From Rhizobiaceae bacterium (lineage in GTDB: Bacteria; Pseudomonadota; Alphaproteobacteria; Rhizobiales; Rhizobiaceae), in assembly GCA_017643025.1 (NCBI GenBank), contig JAEPOG010000001.1:186001-250000 (forward strand): a stretch of DNA of 64,000 bases. The letters are read 5' to 3'. The position numbers and the translations under genes were made by a program. The notes under the pieces are model-generated. The model was not told where the DNA came from. It searched no databases and saw nothing but the letters and a program-made list of their open reading frames with translations. The first letter of the stretch is position 1, and every line of letters starts with the position of its first letter. Positions 16,698 to 31,187 of this stretch are shown here, piece after piece.

Positions 16698-18128
16698 ATG
16701 GCTGTGGCCACTGAATTCAGGCCCGCCAGGCGCCATAAAGAGCTTGGAGGTGCGTTTTACGACCCGGTGACCCCGGCGGACTTCCCTGCCCACACGCTGC
16801 GGTACCGCAACCAGCGCTGGGCCGAGCGGACCGGCCTCGACAGCCTCTCCGAGGACGAATGGATCGCCCATTTCGGCCGCTTCGAGCCGCTTCCGGGCAG
16901 CTTCGAAACCCCGCTCGCGCTGCGTTACCACGGCCATCAGTTCCAGGTTTACAACCCGCAGATCGGCGACGGGCGCGGCTTCCTCTTCGCGCAATGTTAC
17001 GATTTGAAGGACGGCCGCCTGCTGGATTTCGGCACCAAGGGCAGCGGCCAGACACCCTGGTCGCGGCAGGGCGACGGCAGGCTGACGCTGAAGGGCGGCG
17101 TGCGCGAGGTCCTCGCGACCGAGATGCTCGAGGCACTCGGCGTCTACACCTCGAAGTCGTTCAGCCTGATCGAGACCGGCGAGCAATTGTGGCGCGGCGA
17201 CGAACCCTCCCCGACGCGCTCGTCCGTGCTCGTGCGGCTCAGCCATTCCCATATCCGCATCGGCAGCTTCCAGCGCCTGCTCTACCTCGACGAGCACGAC
17301 AACATCCGCCGCCTCATGGACTATTCGATCGAAAATTACCTGCCGGAAGCGCAGCGCGATGCCGTCGAGGATCGAGCCGTCGCCTTCCTGGAAGCAGTTG
17401 GAAAGCGCGTCGCCGATACGGGAGCGCGATGGATGATGGCGGGTTTCGTCCACGGGGTGCTCAACACCGACAACATCAACATCACCGGTGAGAGCTTCGA
17501 CTACGGCCCTTGGCGTTTCGCGCCGGTGCTCGATCCGTCATTCACCGCCGCCTATTTCGACGAAACGCGACTTTACGCCTTCGGCCGCCAGCCGGACGTC
17601 CTGCTCTGGAACATGACACGGCTGGCCGAATGTCTGCTGCCATTCGCCGAACAATCGAAGCTGGAGGCGGTTCTGCGCGAATTCGGCCCCGTGTTCCGCT
17701 CTGCCTTCAATGCAGCGTTGCTGGACAGGCTGGGCCTGAAGTCGGCCGGTGAAGAGACCGACCAGCAACTTGCAACGGCGACATGGCAGTTCCTCGCCGA
17801 CGGCCGCATGCGGTTCGAGCGTTTCTTCTTCGACTGGCGCGGTGGAACCGGACTTGCCGGCCGCGTCGACGAAAGCCCGGAAGCCGAACTCTACCGGGGT
17901 GAGTCATTTGCTCCTGTTCGCGCCCTTCTGGACCGTTACGAGCCGCGTTCGGCTGACGTCGCCAGCCACCCCTATTTCGGCAGGGCCGAGCCCTGCACGA
18001 TGCTGATCGACGAGGTGGAGGCCATCTGGGCGCCGATTGCCGACAGCGACGACTGGAGCGCGTTCGAGACGAAGCTCGCCGCGATTGCGGAAATGCGCGA
18101 GGCTTATATGCAAGACAATTTTCGCTAG
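16698..18128 (+). CDS. selO: Protein adenylyltransferase SelO (UPF0061/YdiU)
   Basis: This 476-aa pseudokinase-fold enzyme transfers AMP from ATP to Ser, Thr or Tyr of target proteins and is linked to redox stress responses. Family motifs are complete: LRYHGHQFQVYNPQIGDGRG at about residues 74-93, GSGQTPWSRQGDGRLTLKGG in the nucleotide site, and HGVLNTDNINITGESFDYGP at about 252-271, which carries the metal-binding residues. Length is normal (bacterial SelO is about 480). The C-terminal selenocysteine of animal SelO is absent, as is usual in bacteria. It is convergent with dnaE, with the palindromic repeat between them. Confidence 0.93.
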   Translation: MAVATEFRPARRHKELGGAFYDPVTPADFPAHTLRYRNQRWAERTGLDSLSEDEWIAHFGRFEPLPGSFETPLALRYHGHQFQVYNPQIGDGRGFLFAQCYDLKDGRLLDFGTKGSGQTPWSRQGDGRLTLKGGVREVLATEMLEALGVYTSKSFSLIETGEQLWRGDEPSPTRSSVLVRLSHSHIRIGSFQRLLYLDEHDNIRRLMDYSIENYLPEAQRDAVEDRAVAFLEAVGKRVADTGARWMMAGFVHGVLNTDNINITGESFDYGPWRFAPVLDPSFTAAYFDETRLYAFGRQPDVLLWNMTRLAECLLPFAEQSKLEAVLREFGPVFRSAFNAALLDRLGLKSAGEETDQQLATATWQFLADGRMRFERFFFDWRGGTGLAGRVDESPEAELYRGESFAPVRALLDRYEPRSADVASHPYFGRAEPCTMLIDEVEAIWAPIADSDDWSAFETKLAAIAEMREAYMQDNFR

Positions 18129-18154
18129 GATCGTCGAGGTTCTGGACGGGGCGA

Positions 18155-18256
18155 GCCGAAAATAGCGGGCTTCGAGAACCGGAACGGAGCGTACATTCAG
18201 GTACGTGAGTACCGGAAGCGCAGAAGACCGCTATTTGCAGGCCGGCCCGGCCCGAA
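18155..18256. repeat. 102-bp palindromic intergenic element, copy 1
   Basis: Copy 1 matches copy 2 (59963-60064) over 102 bp with 8 substitutions and no gap, as I counted by eye. The outer arms AAATAGCGG and CCGCTATTT are perfectly complementary in this copy; the inner core has CGTAC/GTACG symmetry. It can therefore fold as a long hairpin. It sits in the 139-bp gap between convergent selO and dnaE. Short mosaic palindromes of this sort are known in Rhizobiales genomes; I cannot confirm the named family. Confidence 0.8.
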
Positions 18257-18267
18257 CATCGCCGATC

Positions 18268-21777
<3,510 letters not shown>

Positions 21778-21841
21778 GTCTGTTCAGCCTCCGGAATCGG
21801 CATCATTGTCCGGCACGGCGAAGCCAGGGTAAAGCGCGGAG

Positions 21842-22507
21842 TCAGTTCATAGGCAGCTTATTGCGAATGATCCTGCCAAGCCGCTCGGGCGTATCCGCCA
21901 AATCGTCCGCTCCGGCGCGGGTTAGCTCGTCCTCGTCGCCATACCCCCACAGCACGCCAATACCGCGCACGCTGTTTTTCTTGGCGCCGACGATATCGTG
22001 CATGCGGTCGCCAATCATCAGCGTTCGGCCGGGCTCTATTTTGCGAAGCTTCAATATCAGCCCGATCAGGTCCGCCTTGTCCGCATAGCGGCCGTCCGGT
22101 TCCGAACCATAGACGGTATCGAAATAGGGCATCAGGCCGAAATGCTCGACTATATCGCCTGCGTAGCTCTGCAGTTTGGAAGTGGCTACCGCGAGCGCAT
22201 AGCCATCGTCGCGCAATCGCGCGAGCAGCTCGGGAATTCCGTCGATAAGGACATTCTCGAACTTGCCGACATCGTTGTAGCGCTCGCGATAGAGCTCGAC
22301 CGCGCGTGCGATCAGCGCCTTGTCATCGGTGGCCAGCAATTCGCGGAAGTTGGCTTGAAGCGGCGGGCCGACGCACCAGCGCAAGTATTCCGCAGCTGGC
22401 GGAATCCGTCCCATGCGCTCAAGCGCATACTGCAGCGAGCGGGTGATGCCTTCGAACGGGTCTGTCAGCGTCCCATCGAGATCGAACAGGACGGTAGCTA
22501 CCGCCAT
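21842..22507 (-). CDS. HAD-superfamily hydrolase, phosphoglycolate phosphatase-like
   Basis: This 221-aa protein has all four HAD motifs: the DLDGTLTDP nucleophile loop at residues 9-17, the VATSKL motif II at about 106-111, a motif III lysine in YADKADL, and MIGDRMHDIVGAKKN as motif IV at about 155-169. The helical cap between motifs I and II fits the Gph/PgmB subgroup. It removes phosphate from a small sugar-phosphate-type substrate; phosphoglycolate is the common guess and is not proven. It starts 1 bp after the pccA stop, so the two are coupled. Confidence 0.85.
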   Translation of the reverse strand: MAVATVLFDLDGTLTDPFEGITRSLQYALERMGRIPPAAEYLRWCVGPPLQANFRELLATDDKALIARAVELYRERYNDVGKFENVLIDGIPELLARLRDDGYALAVATSKLQSYAGDIVEHFGLMPYFDTVYGSEPDGRYADKADLIGLILKLRKIEPGRTLMIGDRMHDIVGAKKNSVRGIGVLWGYGDEDELTRAGADDLADTPERLGRIIRNKLPMN

Positions 22508-22508
22508 C

Positions 22509-24521
<2,013 letters not shown>

Positions 24522-24601
24522 TGAACGGGCGGCCCTCCAGCGATGTCACCTTTTCATCGACCGAATGTTGCTGGTCAAGGCGGCTGGCTGGCGATCGAGC
24601 A

Positions 24602-24617
24602 GCCTAATCGATTAGGC
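24602..24617. promoter_or_regulatory. Perfect 16-bp palindrome upstream of the formaldehyde dehydrogenase gene
   Basis: GCCTAATCGATTAGGC is identical to its own reverse complement. It lies in the 186-bp divergent gap between pccA (minus) and the class III alcohol dehydrogenase (plus), about 90 bp before the latter's start. This is typical of a dimeric regulator's operator; the regulator is unknown. Confidence 0.5.
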
Positions 24618-24707
24618 AGGTTGCAAGCGCTCACGGCTTCGGCACTTGATCGCCCGGGAGAAAGCTGAAACCGTGCGCGCCGTCACCTTGGGGGAGGATC
24701 ACCGCAG

Positions 24708-25835
<1,128 letters not shown>

Positions 25836-25857
25836 GCTACAGACCGAGGAAACGAAG

Positions 25858-26451
25858 ATGATGAAGGCGATGGCCGAAGAGGAAAACAAGGGCGACGGGC
25901 AGAAGCAGTCGGGTCAGATCGAGTCGCTGTTCTTCAAGAGCCGCAGCGTGATCGTCGCCGGCGAGATCAACGACAAGCTGGCACAGCGCACTGTGACGCA
26001 GCTTCTCGCGCTTGCGGAGGACGGCGACGCGCCGATCAACATGTTCATCTCGTCGCCGGGCGGACACGTCGAATCCGGCGACATGGTCCACGACATCATC
26101 AAGTTCATCAAACCGACCGTGCGGACGATCGGCAGCGGCTGGGTGGCGAGCGCCGGCGCGCTCATCTTCATCGGCGCCAAGCCGGAAAACCGCTACTGCC
26201 TGCCCAATACGCGCTTCCTGCTGCACGAGCCGAGCGGCGGCATTGGCGGCACCGCATCCGACATCGAAATCCAGGCCGAACAGCTGATGCGCATGCGCGA
26301 GCGCTTCCACAAGCTCTTCGCCGCCGCTACGGGCCAGACGCCCGAGAAGGTGGCGAAGGACATGGCCCGTGATTTCTGGCTCACCACGGACGAGGCCCTG
26401 GCCTACGGCTTGCTGGGTTCGGTCATCACCTCCGTCGACGAGCTCAAGTGA
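25858..26451 (+). CDS. ClpP-type serine peptidase (ClpP paralogue)
   Basis: This 197-aa ClpP-family protease keeps the full catalytic triad: Ser98 in VASAGA, His123 in LLHEPSGG and Asp172 in ARDFWL. These are at nearly the same numbers as in E. coli ClpP (97, 122, 171). Differences from the housekeeping ClpP are the charged N-terminus (MMKAMAEEENKGDGQKQ), SAGA in place of SMGA, and GLLGSV in place of GLVD. There is no ClpX or trigger factor gene beside it, so this looks like an accessory ClpP. It begins 22 bp after the dehydrogenase stop, with GAGGAAA as its ribosome site. Confidence 0.88.
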   Translation: MMKAMAEEENKGDGQKQSGQIESLFFKSRSVIVAGEINDKLAQRTVTQLLALAEDGDAPINMFISSPGGHVESGDMVHDIIKFIKPTVRTIGSGWVASAGALIFIGAKPENRYCLPNTRFLLHEPSGGIGGTASDIEIQAEQLMRMRERFHKLFAAATGQTPEKVAKDMARDFWLTTDEALAYGLLGSVITSVDELK

Positions 26452-26468
26452 ACGAAAGGGCCGCGCGC

Positions 26469-27491
26469 ATGCTGTTTGCTCCCACGATTGCCGGCAGCCT
26501 GCCGAAACCGGGCTGGCTGGCCGAGACCGAAAAGCTTTGGCCCAAATGGAAGCTCGAAGGGGCCGAACTCGACCAGGCGAAGCGCGACGCCGCACTCATC
26601 TGGATCAAGCTGCAGGAGGAAGCCGGCATCGCAACGGTTTCGGATGGCGAGCAGTTCCGCACGCATTTCGTCCACGGCTTCCTGGAGACGGTCGAAGGGA
26701 TCGACTGGAACCTGAAGACCAAGATGGGCATCCGCAACAACCGCTATGTCGTGGACGTGCCGACCGTCACCGCACCGCCGAAGCGCAGCCGCCCCGTGCA
26801 TCGCGACGAGGCCGCCTTCTGCCGCTCGCACACGAAGAACGGCCTGAAATTCACCCTGCCCGGCCCGATGACCATTTGCGACACGCTGGCCGACGGCCAC
26901 TATGGCCGCCGCGCCGACATGGCGATGGCGTTCGCCGAAATCCTCAATGAGGAGGCGCTGGAACTGGAGGCCGCCGGTTGCGATGTCATCCAGTTCGACG
27001 AACCCGCCTTCAATGTCTTCATGGACGACGTGAAGGAATGGGGCATCGCCACGCTGGAGCGCGCCGCCCGGGGTCTCAAATGCAAGACTGCCGTCCACAT
27101 CTGCTACGGCTACGGCATTGAGGCCAATATCGAGTGGAAGAAGACGCTCGGCGAGGAATGGCGGCAATATGAGGAGATATTTCCGGCCCTCAACGCGTCG
27201 AAGATCGAGCAGGTCTCGCTCGAATGCGCCAATTCGCATGTCCCGATCTCGCTGATCGAATATTTGTCCGACAAGGAAATTCTGGTTGGCGCCATCGACG
27301 TTGCGAGCACCGAGGTCGAGACGCCCGAGCAGGTGGCGGCAGTCATAGAAAGCGCGCTCGGCCATGCCGATGCCGAACGTATCCAGCCCTGCACCAATTG
27401 CGGCCTGGCGCCGCTCTCGCGCGCGGTGGCCGAGGGCAAGCTGAGGGCCTTGGGCGCAGGAGCGGAGCTGGCGCGCAAGCGTTTCGGTTGA
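26469..27491 (+). CDS. Cobalamin-independent methionine synthase family protein (core MetE)
   Basis: This 340-aa protein matches the C-terminal catalytic barrel of MetE and lacks the N-terminal half. All four zinc/thiol ligands are present: His210 and Cys212 (VHICYGYG), Glu252 (SLECANS) and Cys311 (CTNCGL). GLKFTLPGPMTI and QFDEPAFN line the substrate site. Core-MetE proteins methylate homocysteine, often using methylcobalamin or a corrinoid protein rather than folate; donor unknown here. I chose the ATG at 26469 (GAAAGGG 8 bases upstream) over a GTG at 26448 overlapping the clpP stop. Confidence 0.88.
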   Translation: MLFAPTIAGSLPKPGWLAETEKLWPKWKLEGAELDQAKRDAALIWIKLQEEAGIATVSDGEQFRTHFVHGFLETVEGIDWNLKTKMGIRNNRYVVDVPTVTAPPKRSRPVHRDEAAFCRSHTKNGLKFTLPGPMTICDTLADGHYGRRADMAMAFAEILNEEALELEAAGCDVIQFDEPAFNVFMDDVKEWGIATLERAARGLKCKTAVHICYGYGIEANIEWKKTLGEEWRQYEEIFPALNASKIEQVSLECANSHVPISLIEYLSDKEILVGAIDVASTEVETPEQVAAVIESALGHADAERIQPCTNCGLAPLSRAVAEGKLRALGAGAELARKRFG

Positions 27492-27540
27492 CCGTCGCGA
27501 CTGCGCTTTACGTCCTCGTCGGCGCGCGCTAACAGGAAGC

Positions 27541-27558
27541 GCGCGGCAATTGCCGCGC
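27541..27558. terminator. 18-bp palindrome after the core-MetE gene
   Basis: GCGCGGCAATTGCCGCGC is a perfect palindrome 49 bp after the methyltransferase stop and before the P-loop gene. Flanking bases extend it and only a short T-run follows, so it could be a weak terminator or an operator for the next gene. Confidence 0.4.
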
Positions 27559-27588
27559 TTTCCCCAATTCGATGCGAGAGGCATCAGC

Positions 27589-28143
27589 ATGATCCATGCT
27601 GGCCATCAGCTGTTCGTCGTCACCGGCGGGCCGGGTTCGGGCAAGACTACCCTGCTCGAAGCGGCTGCGAAGGCCGGATACGCGACTGTGCCCGAATCCG
27701 GGCGGGCGATCATCAGGCTGCAGGAGGCCATCGGCGGATGCGCTTTGCATCATGTCGATAGTGCGGCCTATGCCGAACTGATGCTCGACCGCGACATGCA
27801 GAACCACCAGGCGTTCGCCGCCACCGGTGAGATCGCCCTGTTCGATCGCGGCGTCGCCGATCTCGTCGGCTACTGCCGGCTCGTCGGCATAGAACAAAGC
27901 GAGCATTTCCGCCGCGCGGCCGATCTGTTCCTCTACAACCGCAAGGTGTTCCTGGCGCCGCCCTGGCGCGACATCTATGTCCACGACACCGAGCGGCGAC
28001 AGGACTGGAGCGAAGCCGTACACACCTATGAATGCATCGCCGACGCCTATGCCGAACTGGGCTACGACCTGATGGAACTTCCCCTCGCCCCTGTCGCCGA
28101 CCGGCTGGCCTTTCTGGAAGACGAGATCGCCATTGCCGTCTGA
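27589..28143 (+). CDS. Small P-loop ATPase/kinase-like protein (AAA_28)
   Basis: This 184-aa protein has a Walker A motif GGPGSGKTTLL at residues 12-22 and a probable Walker B / kinase-like segment EIALFDRGVADLVGYCR at about 80-96. The layout fits the AAA_28 family, which relates to the kinase domain of NadR. Near the C-terminus YVHDTERRQDW and HTYECIADAYAELGYDL are family-like. The substrate is unknown. It overlaps the next gene by 11 bp. Confidence 0.8.
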   Translation: MIHAGHQLFVVTGGPGSGKTTLLEAAAKAGYATVPESGRAIIRLQEAIGGCALHHVDSAAYAELMLDRDMQNHQAFAATGEIALFDRGVADLVGYCRLVGIEQSEHFRRAADLFLYNRKVFLAPPWRDIYVHDTERRQDWSEAVHTYECIADAYAELGYDLMELPLAPVADRLAFLEDEIAIAV

Positions 28144-28594
28144 AACGCCCGAGATCTACGTCGACGCCGACGCCTGTCCGGTGAAGGACGAGGTGGTGAA
28201 GGTCGCGCAGCGCCACGGCTTCGTTGTCACCTTCGTATCCAATGGCGGGCTGCGGCCGTCGCGCGACCCGATGATCCGCCATGTCGTGGTGCCGAAAAGC
28301 GCTGACGCCGCCGACGACTGGATCGCTGACAGGCTGAAGCCGGGCGACATTGTGGTCACCTCGGACGTTCCCCTCGCCGCACGTACGGTCGAGAAAGGCG
28401 CGTTGGCCATCGCGCCAACGGGACGCCTGTTCACCGAGGAGACGATCGGCATGGCGGTCGCCATGCGCGATCTCAAGCAGCATTTGCGCGAGACGGGCGA
28501 GATCAAGGGATACAATCCCGGCTTCTCGGCCCGCGACCGTTCTGCCTTCCTGTCGGCGCTCGATTCCCTCATCCGCCGCGCCGCCAGGGGCTGA
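28133..28594 (+). CDS. UPF0178 (YaiI/YqxD) family protein
   Basis: This 153-aa protein begins with the family's acidic motif (EIYVDADACPVKDEV) and contains FVSNGG, GDIVVTSDVPLAA and RDRSAFLSALDSL, all typical of UPF0178, which has a PIN/FLAP-like nuclease fold. No activity is established. The start is a TTG at 28133 inside the end of the P-loop gene, which implies coupled translation; no ATG or GTG is near. The length matches the family (about 150). Confidence 0.88.
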   Translation: MPSETPEIYVDADACPVKDEVVKVAQRHGFVVTFVSNGGLRPSRDPMIRHVVVPKSADAADDWIADRLKPGDIVVTSDVPLAARTVEKGALAIAPTGRLFTEETIGMAVAMRDLKQHLRETGEIKGYNPGFSARDRSAFLSALDSLIRRAARG

Positions 28595-28701
28595 TCGATC
28601 ACGCCACTGTTGATCGACCGGTGATCGGCTTTTCCGAAACTCTGCCGTATTGCTTTCCGTTCTTCCCGAAAACGACCGTTCCAGCGGAGGGAGGGAAAGC
28701 G

Positions 28702-29565
28702 ATGACGACCGACACCGATGCCTCTATGGAAAGCCCGCAAGCCGGGCCCGCTGAAAGGCCGCTGGTCTACAAGCAGTTTTTCGCCACCCGCCTGACCCAT
28801 TGGGTCTGGGCGGCGTGCCTGTTCTTCCTGCTGCTTTCCGGGCTGCAGATATTCAACGCCCACCCCGCGCTCTACATCGGCGACCAGTCTGGCTTCGCCT
28901 TCGACAATGCCGTCCTGCGCATCGGCGCGGAGCGGACGGAGGACGCGCGCAACATCGGCTACATCCAGCTCTTCGGCGCCAAGTTCGAGACGACCGGATG
29001 GTTCGGCTTCTACCGCGGCGACAATGGCATGATGCAGCAGCGCGCCTTTCCGCCCTGGGCCACGATCCCGTCCTACTACGATCTCGCGTCCGGTCGGATC
29101 GTGCACTTCTTCTTCGCCTGGATTTTCGCCATCACGCTGCTCGCCTGGCTGGTCGCGTCGATCGTCAACGGCCATTTGCGCCGCGATATCCTGCCCCGCT
29201 GGCGCGACATCTGTGCCCTGCCCCGCGACATCGCCGCCCATGCACGCCTGCGCTTCCACCATTCGCGCGACTACAACACGTTGCAGAAGCTGACCTATGC
29301 CGCAGTCCTTCTGGTGCTGATGCCGCTGATGATCGCCACCGGCCTTGCCATGTCGCCGGGCTTCAATGCCGCGGCACCCTGGCTTGCCGACATTCTCGGC
29401 GGCCGCCAGACGGCGCGCACCATCCACTTTGCCGTCATGCTGCTTCTGGTCGGCTTTTTCGTCGTCCACATCGTCATGGTGCTGGCCGCCGGACCGATCA
29501 ACGAACTGCGGTCGATCGTAACCGGCTGGTACCGCGCCGACCCCGAAAGCAGGGAGGGAAACTGA
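28702..29565 (+). CDS. Cytochrome b561/Ni-hydrogenase-type membrane cytochrome b
   Basis: This 287-aa protein has four membrane helices: TM1 RLTHWVWAACLFFLLLSG, TM2 near RIVHFFFAWIFAITLLAW, TM3 YAAVLLVLMPLMIATGLA and TM4 RTIHFAVMLLLVGFFVVHIV. Histidines in TM1, TM2 and TM4 are suited to bind two b hemes. A roughly 80-residue periplasmic loop separates TM1 and TM2. The ribosome site GGAGGGAGGG precedes the ATG at 28702. It most likely passes electrons between the quinone pool and the molybdoenzyme encoded 1 bp downstream. Confidence 0.88.
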   Translation: MTTDTDASMESPQAGPAERPLVYKQFFATRLTHWVWAACLFFLLLSGLQIFNAHPALYIGDQSGFAFDNAVLRIGAERTEDARNIGYIQLFGAKFETTGWFGFYRGDNGMMQQRAFPPWATIPSYYDLASGRIVHFFFAWIFAITLLAWLVASIVNGHLRRDILPRWRDICALPRDIAAHARLRFHHSRDYNTLQKLTYAAVLLVLMPLMIATGLAMSPGFNAAAPWLADILGGRQTARTIHFAVMLLLVGFFVVHIVMVLAAGPINELRSIVTGWYRADPESREGN

Positions 29566-29566
29566 C

Positions 29567-30358
29567 ATGACCAAATTCAACATCAGCCGCCGTGCCCTGC
29601 TGTCCGGCGGAACGGTCGCCGGGTCGGGCGCCCTTCTGTCGGGCTGCGATGTCTTCGACGGCGTTCTGCGCGGCGGCAATGTCCGCGATTTCATGGAGGC
29701 TTCGGCCAATGGCCTTTCTTACCGGGTGCAGCGCCTGCTGATCGGCGGCCATTCGCTCGCGCAGGAATTTACCGAGACCGATATCCGCCAGCCGATGCGC
29801 CCGAACGGTGTCACGGCGCCCACCGACCGCACCTATCTCGAAATGGAGGCCGGCGGATTTGCTGACTACAGGCTGGAGGTGAGCGGGCTGGTTCAGAAAC
29901 CGCTGTCGCTGTCGCTCGACGAGCTGATGGCAATGCCATCGCGCACCCAGATCACCCGGCACGACTGCGTCGAGGGCTGGAGCTGCATCGCCAAATGGAC
30001 CGGTGTGCCGCTGGCGCATGTGCTCGATCAGGCCGTGGTGAAATCGGAAGCCCGCTTCATCCTGTTCCGTTGTCTCGACACGATCGAGCGAAGCCTCACC
30101 GGCGAAATCAAATATTACGAATCGATCGATTTGATCGACGCCCGCCACCCGCAGACGATCCTCGCCTACGGCATGAACGGCGAGCGCTTGCCGGTCGCCA
30201 ACGGTGCGCCGCTCAGGCTGCGCGTCGAGCGCCAGCTGGGCTACAAGATGGCGAAATACGTCCGCGCAATCGAGGTCGTGGACAGCCTTGCTCCCTTCGG
30301 CGACGGCCAGGGCGGTTACTGGGAAGATCGCGGCTACGAGTGGTATGCCGGCATATGA
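29567..30358 (+). CDS. Tat-exported molybdopterin oxidoreductase (sulfite-oxidase fold), probable lipoprotein
   Basis: This 263-aa protein has a twin-arginine signal (ISRRALLSGG) followed by a lipobox-like LLSGC with Cys27, suggesting a membrane-anchored periplasmic enzyme. The sulfite-oxidase-type molybdopterin domain covers residues 80-255. Cys134 in HDCVEGWSCIAKWTGVPL is the expected molybdenum ligand, as in MsrP/YedY. It is shorter than MsrP and pairs with a four-helix cytochrome b instead of MsrQ. The substrate is unknown; methionine sulfoxide reduction is one option. The gene starts 1 bp after the cytochrome stop (TGACATG). Confidence 0.87.
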   Translation: MTKFNISRRALLSGGTVAGSGALLSGCDVFDGVLRGGNVRDFMEASANGLSYRVQRLLIGGHSLAQEFTETDIRQPMRPNGVTAPTDRTYLEMEAGGFADYRLEVSGLVQKPLSLSLDELMAMPSRTQITRHDCVEGWSCIAKWTGVPLAHVLDQAVVKSEARFILFRCLDTIERSLTGEIKYYESIDLIDARHPQTILAYGMNGERLPVANGAPLRLRVERQLGYKMAKYVRAIEVVDSLAPFGDGQGGYWEDRGYEWYAGI

Positions 30359-30481
30359 CGACGAGGTGACCGGGCGGGACTTTTTGGCCGCCAAACCTTG
30401 CGTCGGGCGGTCCGGTGCTTCATTTTAGGGCCTACATCACCGCTTTCGCGGTCAAATCAGCCAAATTGGGAGCATTTTACG

Positions 30482-30865
30482 GTGCCAGACGCCGCGACTA
30501 TCTATTCCGACGTGCCTGACAACGACACCATGGGCGGCCGAATGCTTCGCGCCCGCGATGCCGCGGGCATGACGATCAACGAGCTGGCGCGCCGCCTCGG
30601 CGTGCAGGTCTCGACAGTGCAGGCATGGGAGAACGACCGTTCCCAGCCGCGCGCCAACCGCCTTTCCATGCTGGCCGGCGTTCTCGAGGTCAGCCTCTCA
30701 TGGCTTCTGCACGGTGTCGGCTCCGGGCCGACGGACGAGGGCCGCGACGAAGTCTACCAGAGCATCTCGCTTCAGCTCGACCGGCTGCGCCGGCTGCAGC
30801 GCGAGACCGCCAAGGTAACCGCGCAGATAGAGCGCGACATGCGGCGCCTCACCCCCGAAGCCTGA
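30482..30865 (+). CDS. XRE-family helix-turn-helix regulator
   Basis: This 127-aa protein has an HTH_3 domain at about residues 20-75 (MTINELARRLGVQVSTVQAWENDRSQPR) and a C-terminal helix rich in Arg, Gln and Leu that may dimerise. I chose the GTG at 30482 because GGGAG lies 9 bases before it; an internal ATG (MGGRML, residue 17) is the alternative. It is placed between the cytochrome b/molybdoenzyme pair and the glycine cleavage operon and could regulate either. Confidence 0.8.
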   Translation: MPDAATIYSDVPDNDTMGGRMLRARDAAGMTINELARRLGVQVSTVQAWENDRSQPRANRLSMLAGVLEVSLSWLLHGVGSGPTDEGRDEVYQSISLQLDRLRRLQRETAKVTAQIERDMRRLTPEA

Positions 30866-30932
30866 CAATATGCGACGCTGCGCTTGCAGCAGGTGACATC
30901 CGCCTGCCGTTGCGCTAGCGTTCGACTCGTCG

Positions 30933-30951
30933 AGGGTCATTTGATGACCCT
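30933..30951. promoter_or_regulatory. 8-bp stem-loop before the glycine riboswitch
   Basis: AGGGTCAT and ATGACCCT form a perfect 8-bp stem with a 3-nt loop. It is just upstream of the first aptamer and after the XRE gene. It has no T-run, so an operator at the gcv promoter is as likely as a terminator. Confidence 0.4.
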
Positions 30952-30953
30952 GC

Positions 30954-31138
30954 CGGTCTGCGGGAGAGAGCAGCCAACGCTGCCGCCGAAGGGGAAATCG
31001 CCCGAAATCTCTCAGGCAAAAGTACCGTGGGCCGGACAAGACACTCTGGAAAGTCGGGGCAAAATGCCCCGCGCCGAAGGTGTAAGGTGCCCTGACAGAG
31101 TTCCGGGGCGCCAAGTCTCTCAGGCTTCCGACAGAGGG
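30954..31138 (+). promoter_or_regulatory. Tandem glycine riboswitch upstream of gcvTHP
   Basis: Two glycine aptamers in tandem are visible. The first carries GGGAGAGAG, then GCCGAAGGGG, then ATCTCTCAGGCAAAAGTACC. The second carries the equivalent CTCTGGAAAG, GCCGAAGGTG and GTCTCTCAGGC. The paired CTCTCAGGC blocks and the GCCGAAGG loops are diagnostic of this RNA class. It lies 50 bp before gcvT and should switch on glycine cleavage when glycine is abundant. Confidence 0.93.
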
Positions 31139-31146
31139 GCACGGAT

Positions 31147-31162
31147 TGCCGCCTAGGCGGCA
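31147..31162 (+). promoter_or_regulatory. Probable expression-platform palindrome of the glycine riboswitch
   Basis: TGCCGCCTAGGCGGCA is a perfect 16-bp palindrome directly after the second aptamer and 25 bp before the gcvT start. A T-rich stretch (GCTTTTCTGG) and the ribosome site AGGA follow. It may form the switching hairpin, though whether control is transcriptional or translational is not clear. Confidence 0.45.
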
Positions 31163-31187
31163 TTGCGCGTGCTTTTCTGGAGGATTG

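Noticed and set aside
28621..28701. N-terminal extension of the cytochrome b at 28702
   Set aside because: No ribosome site at the earlier start, while GGAGGGAGGG lies directly before the ATG at 28702.
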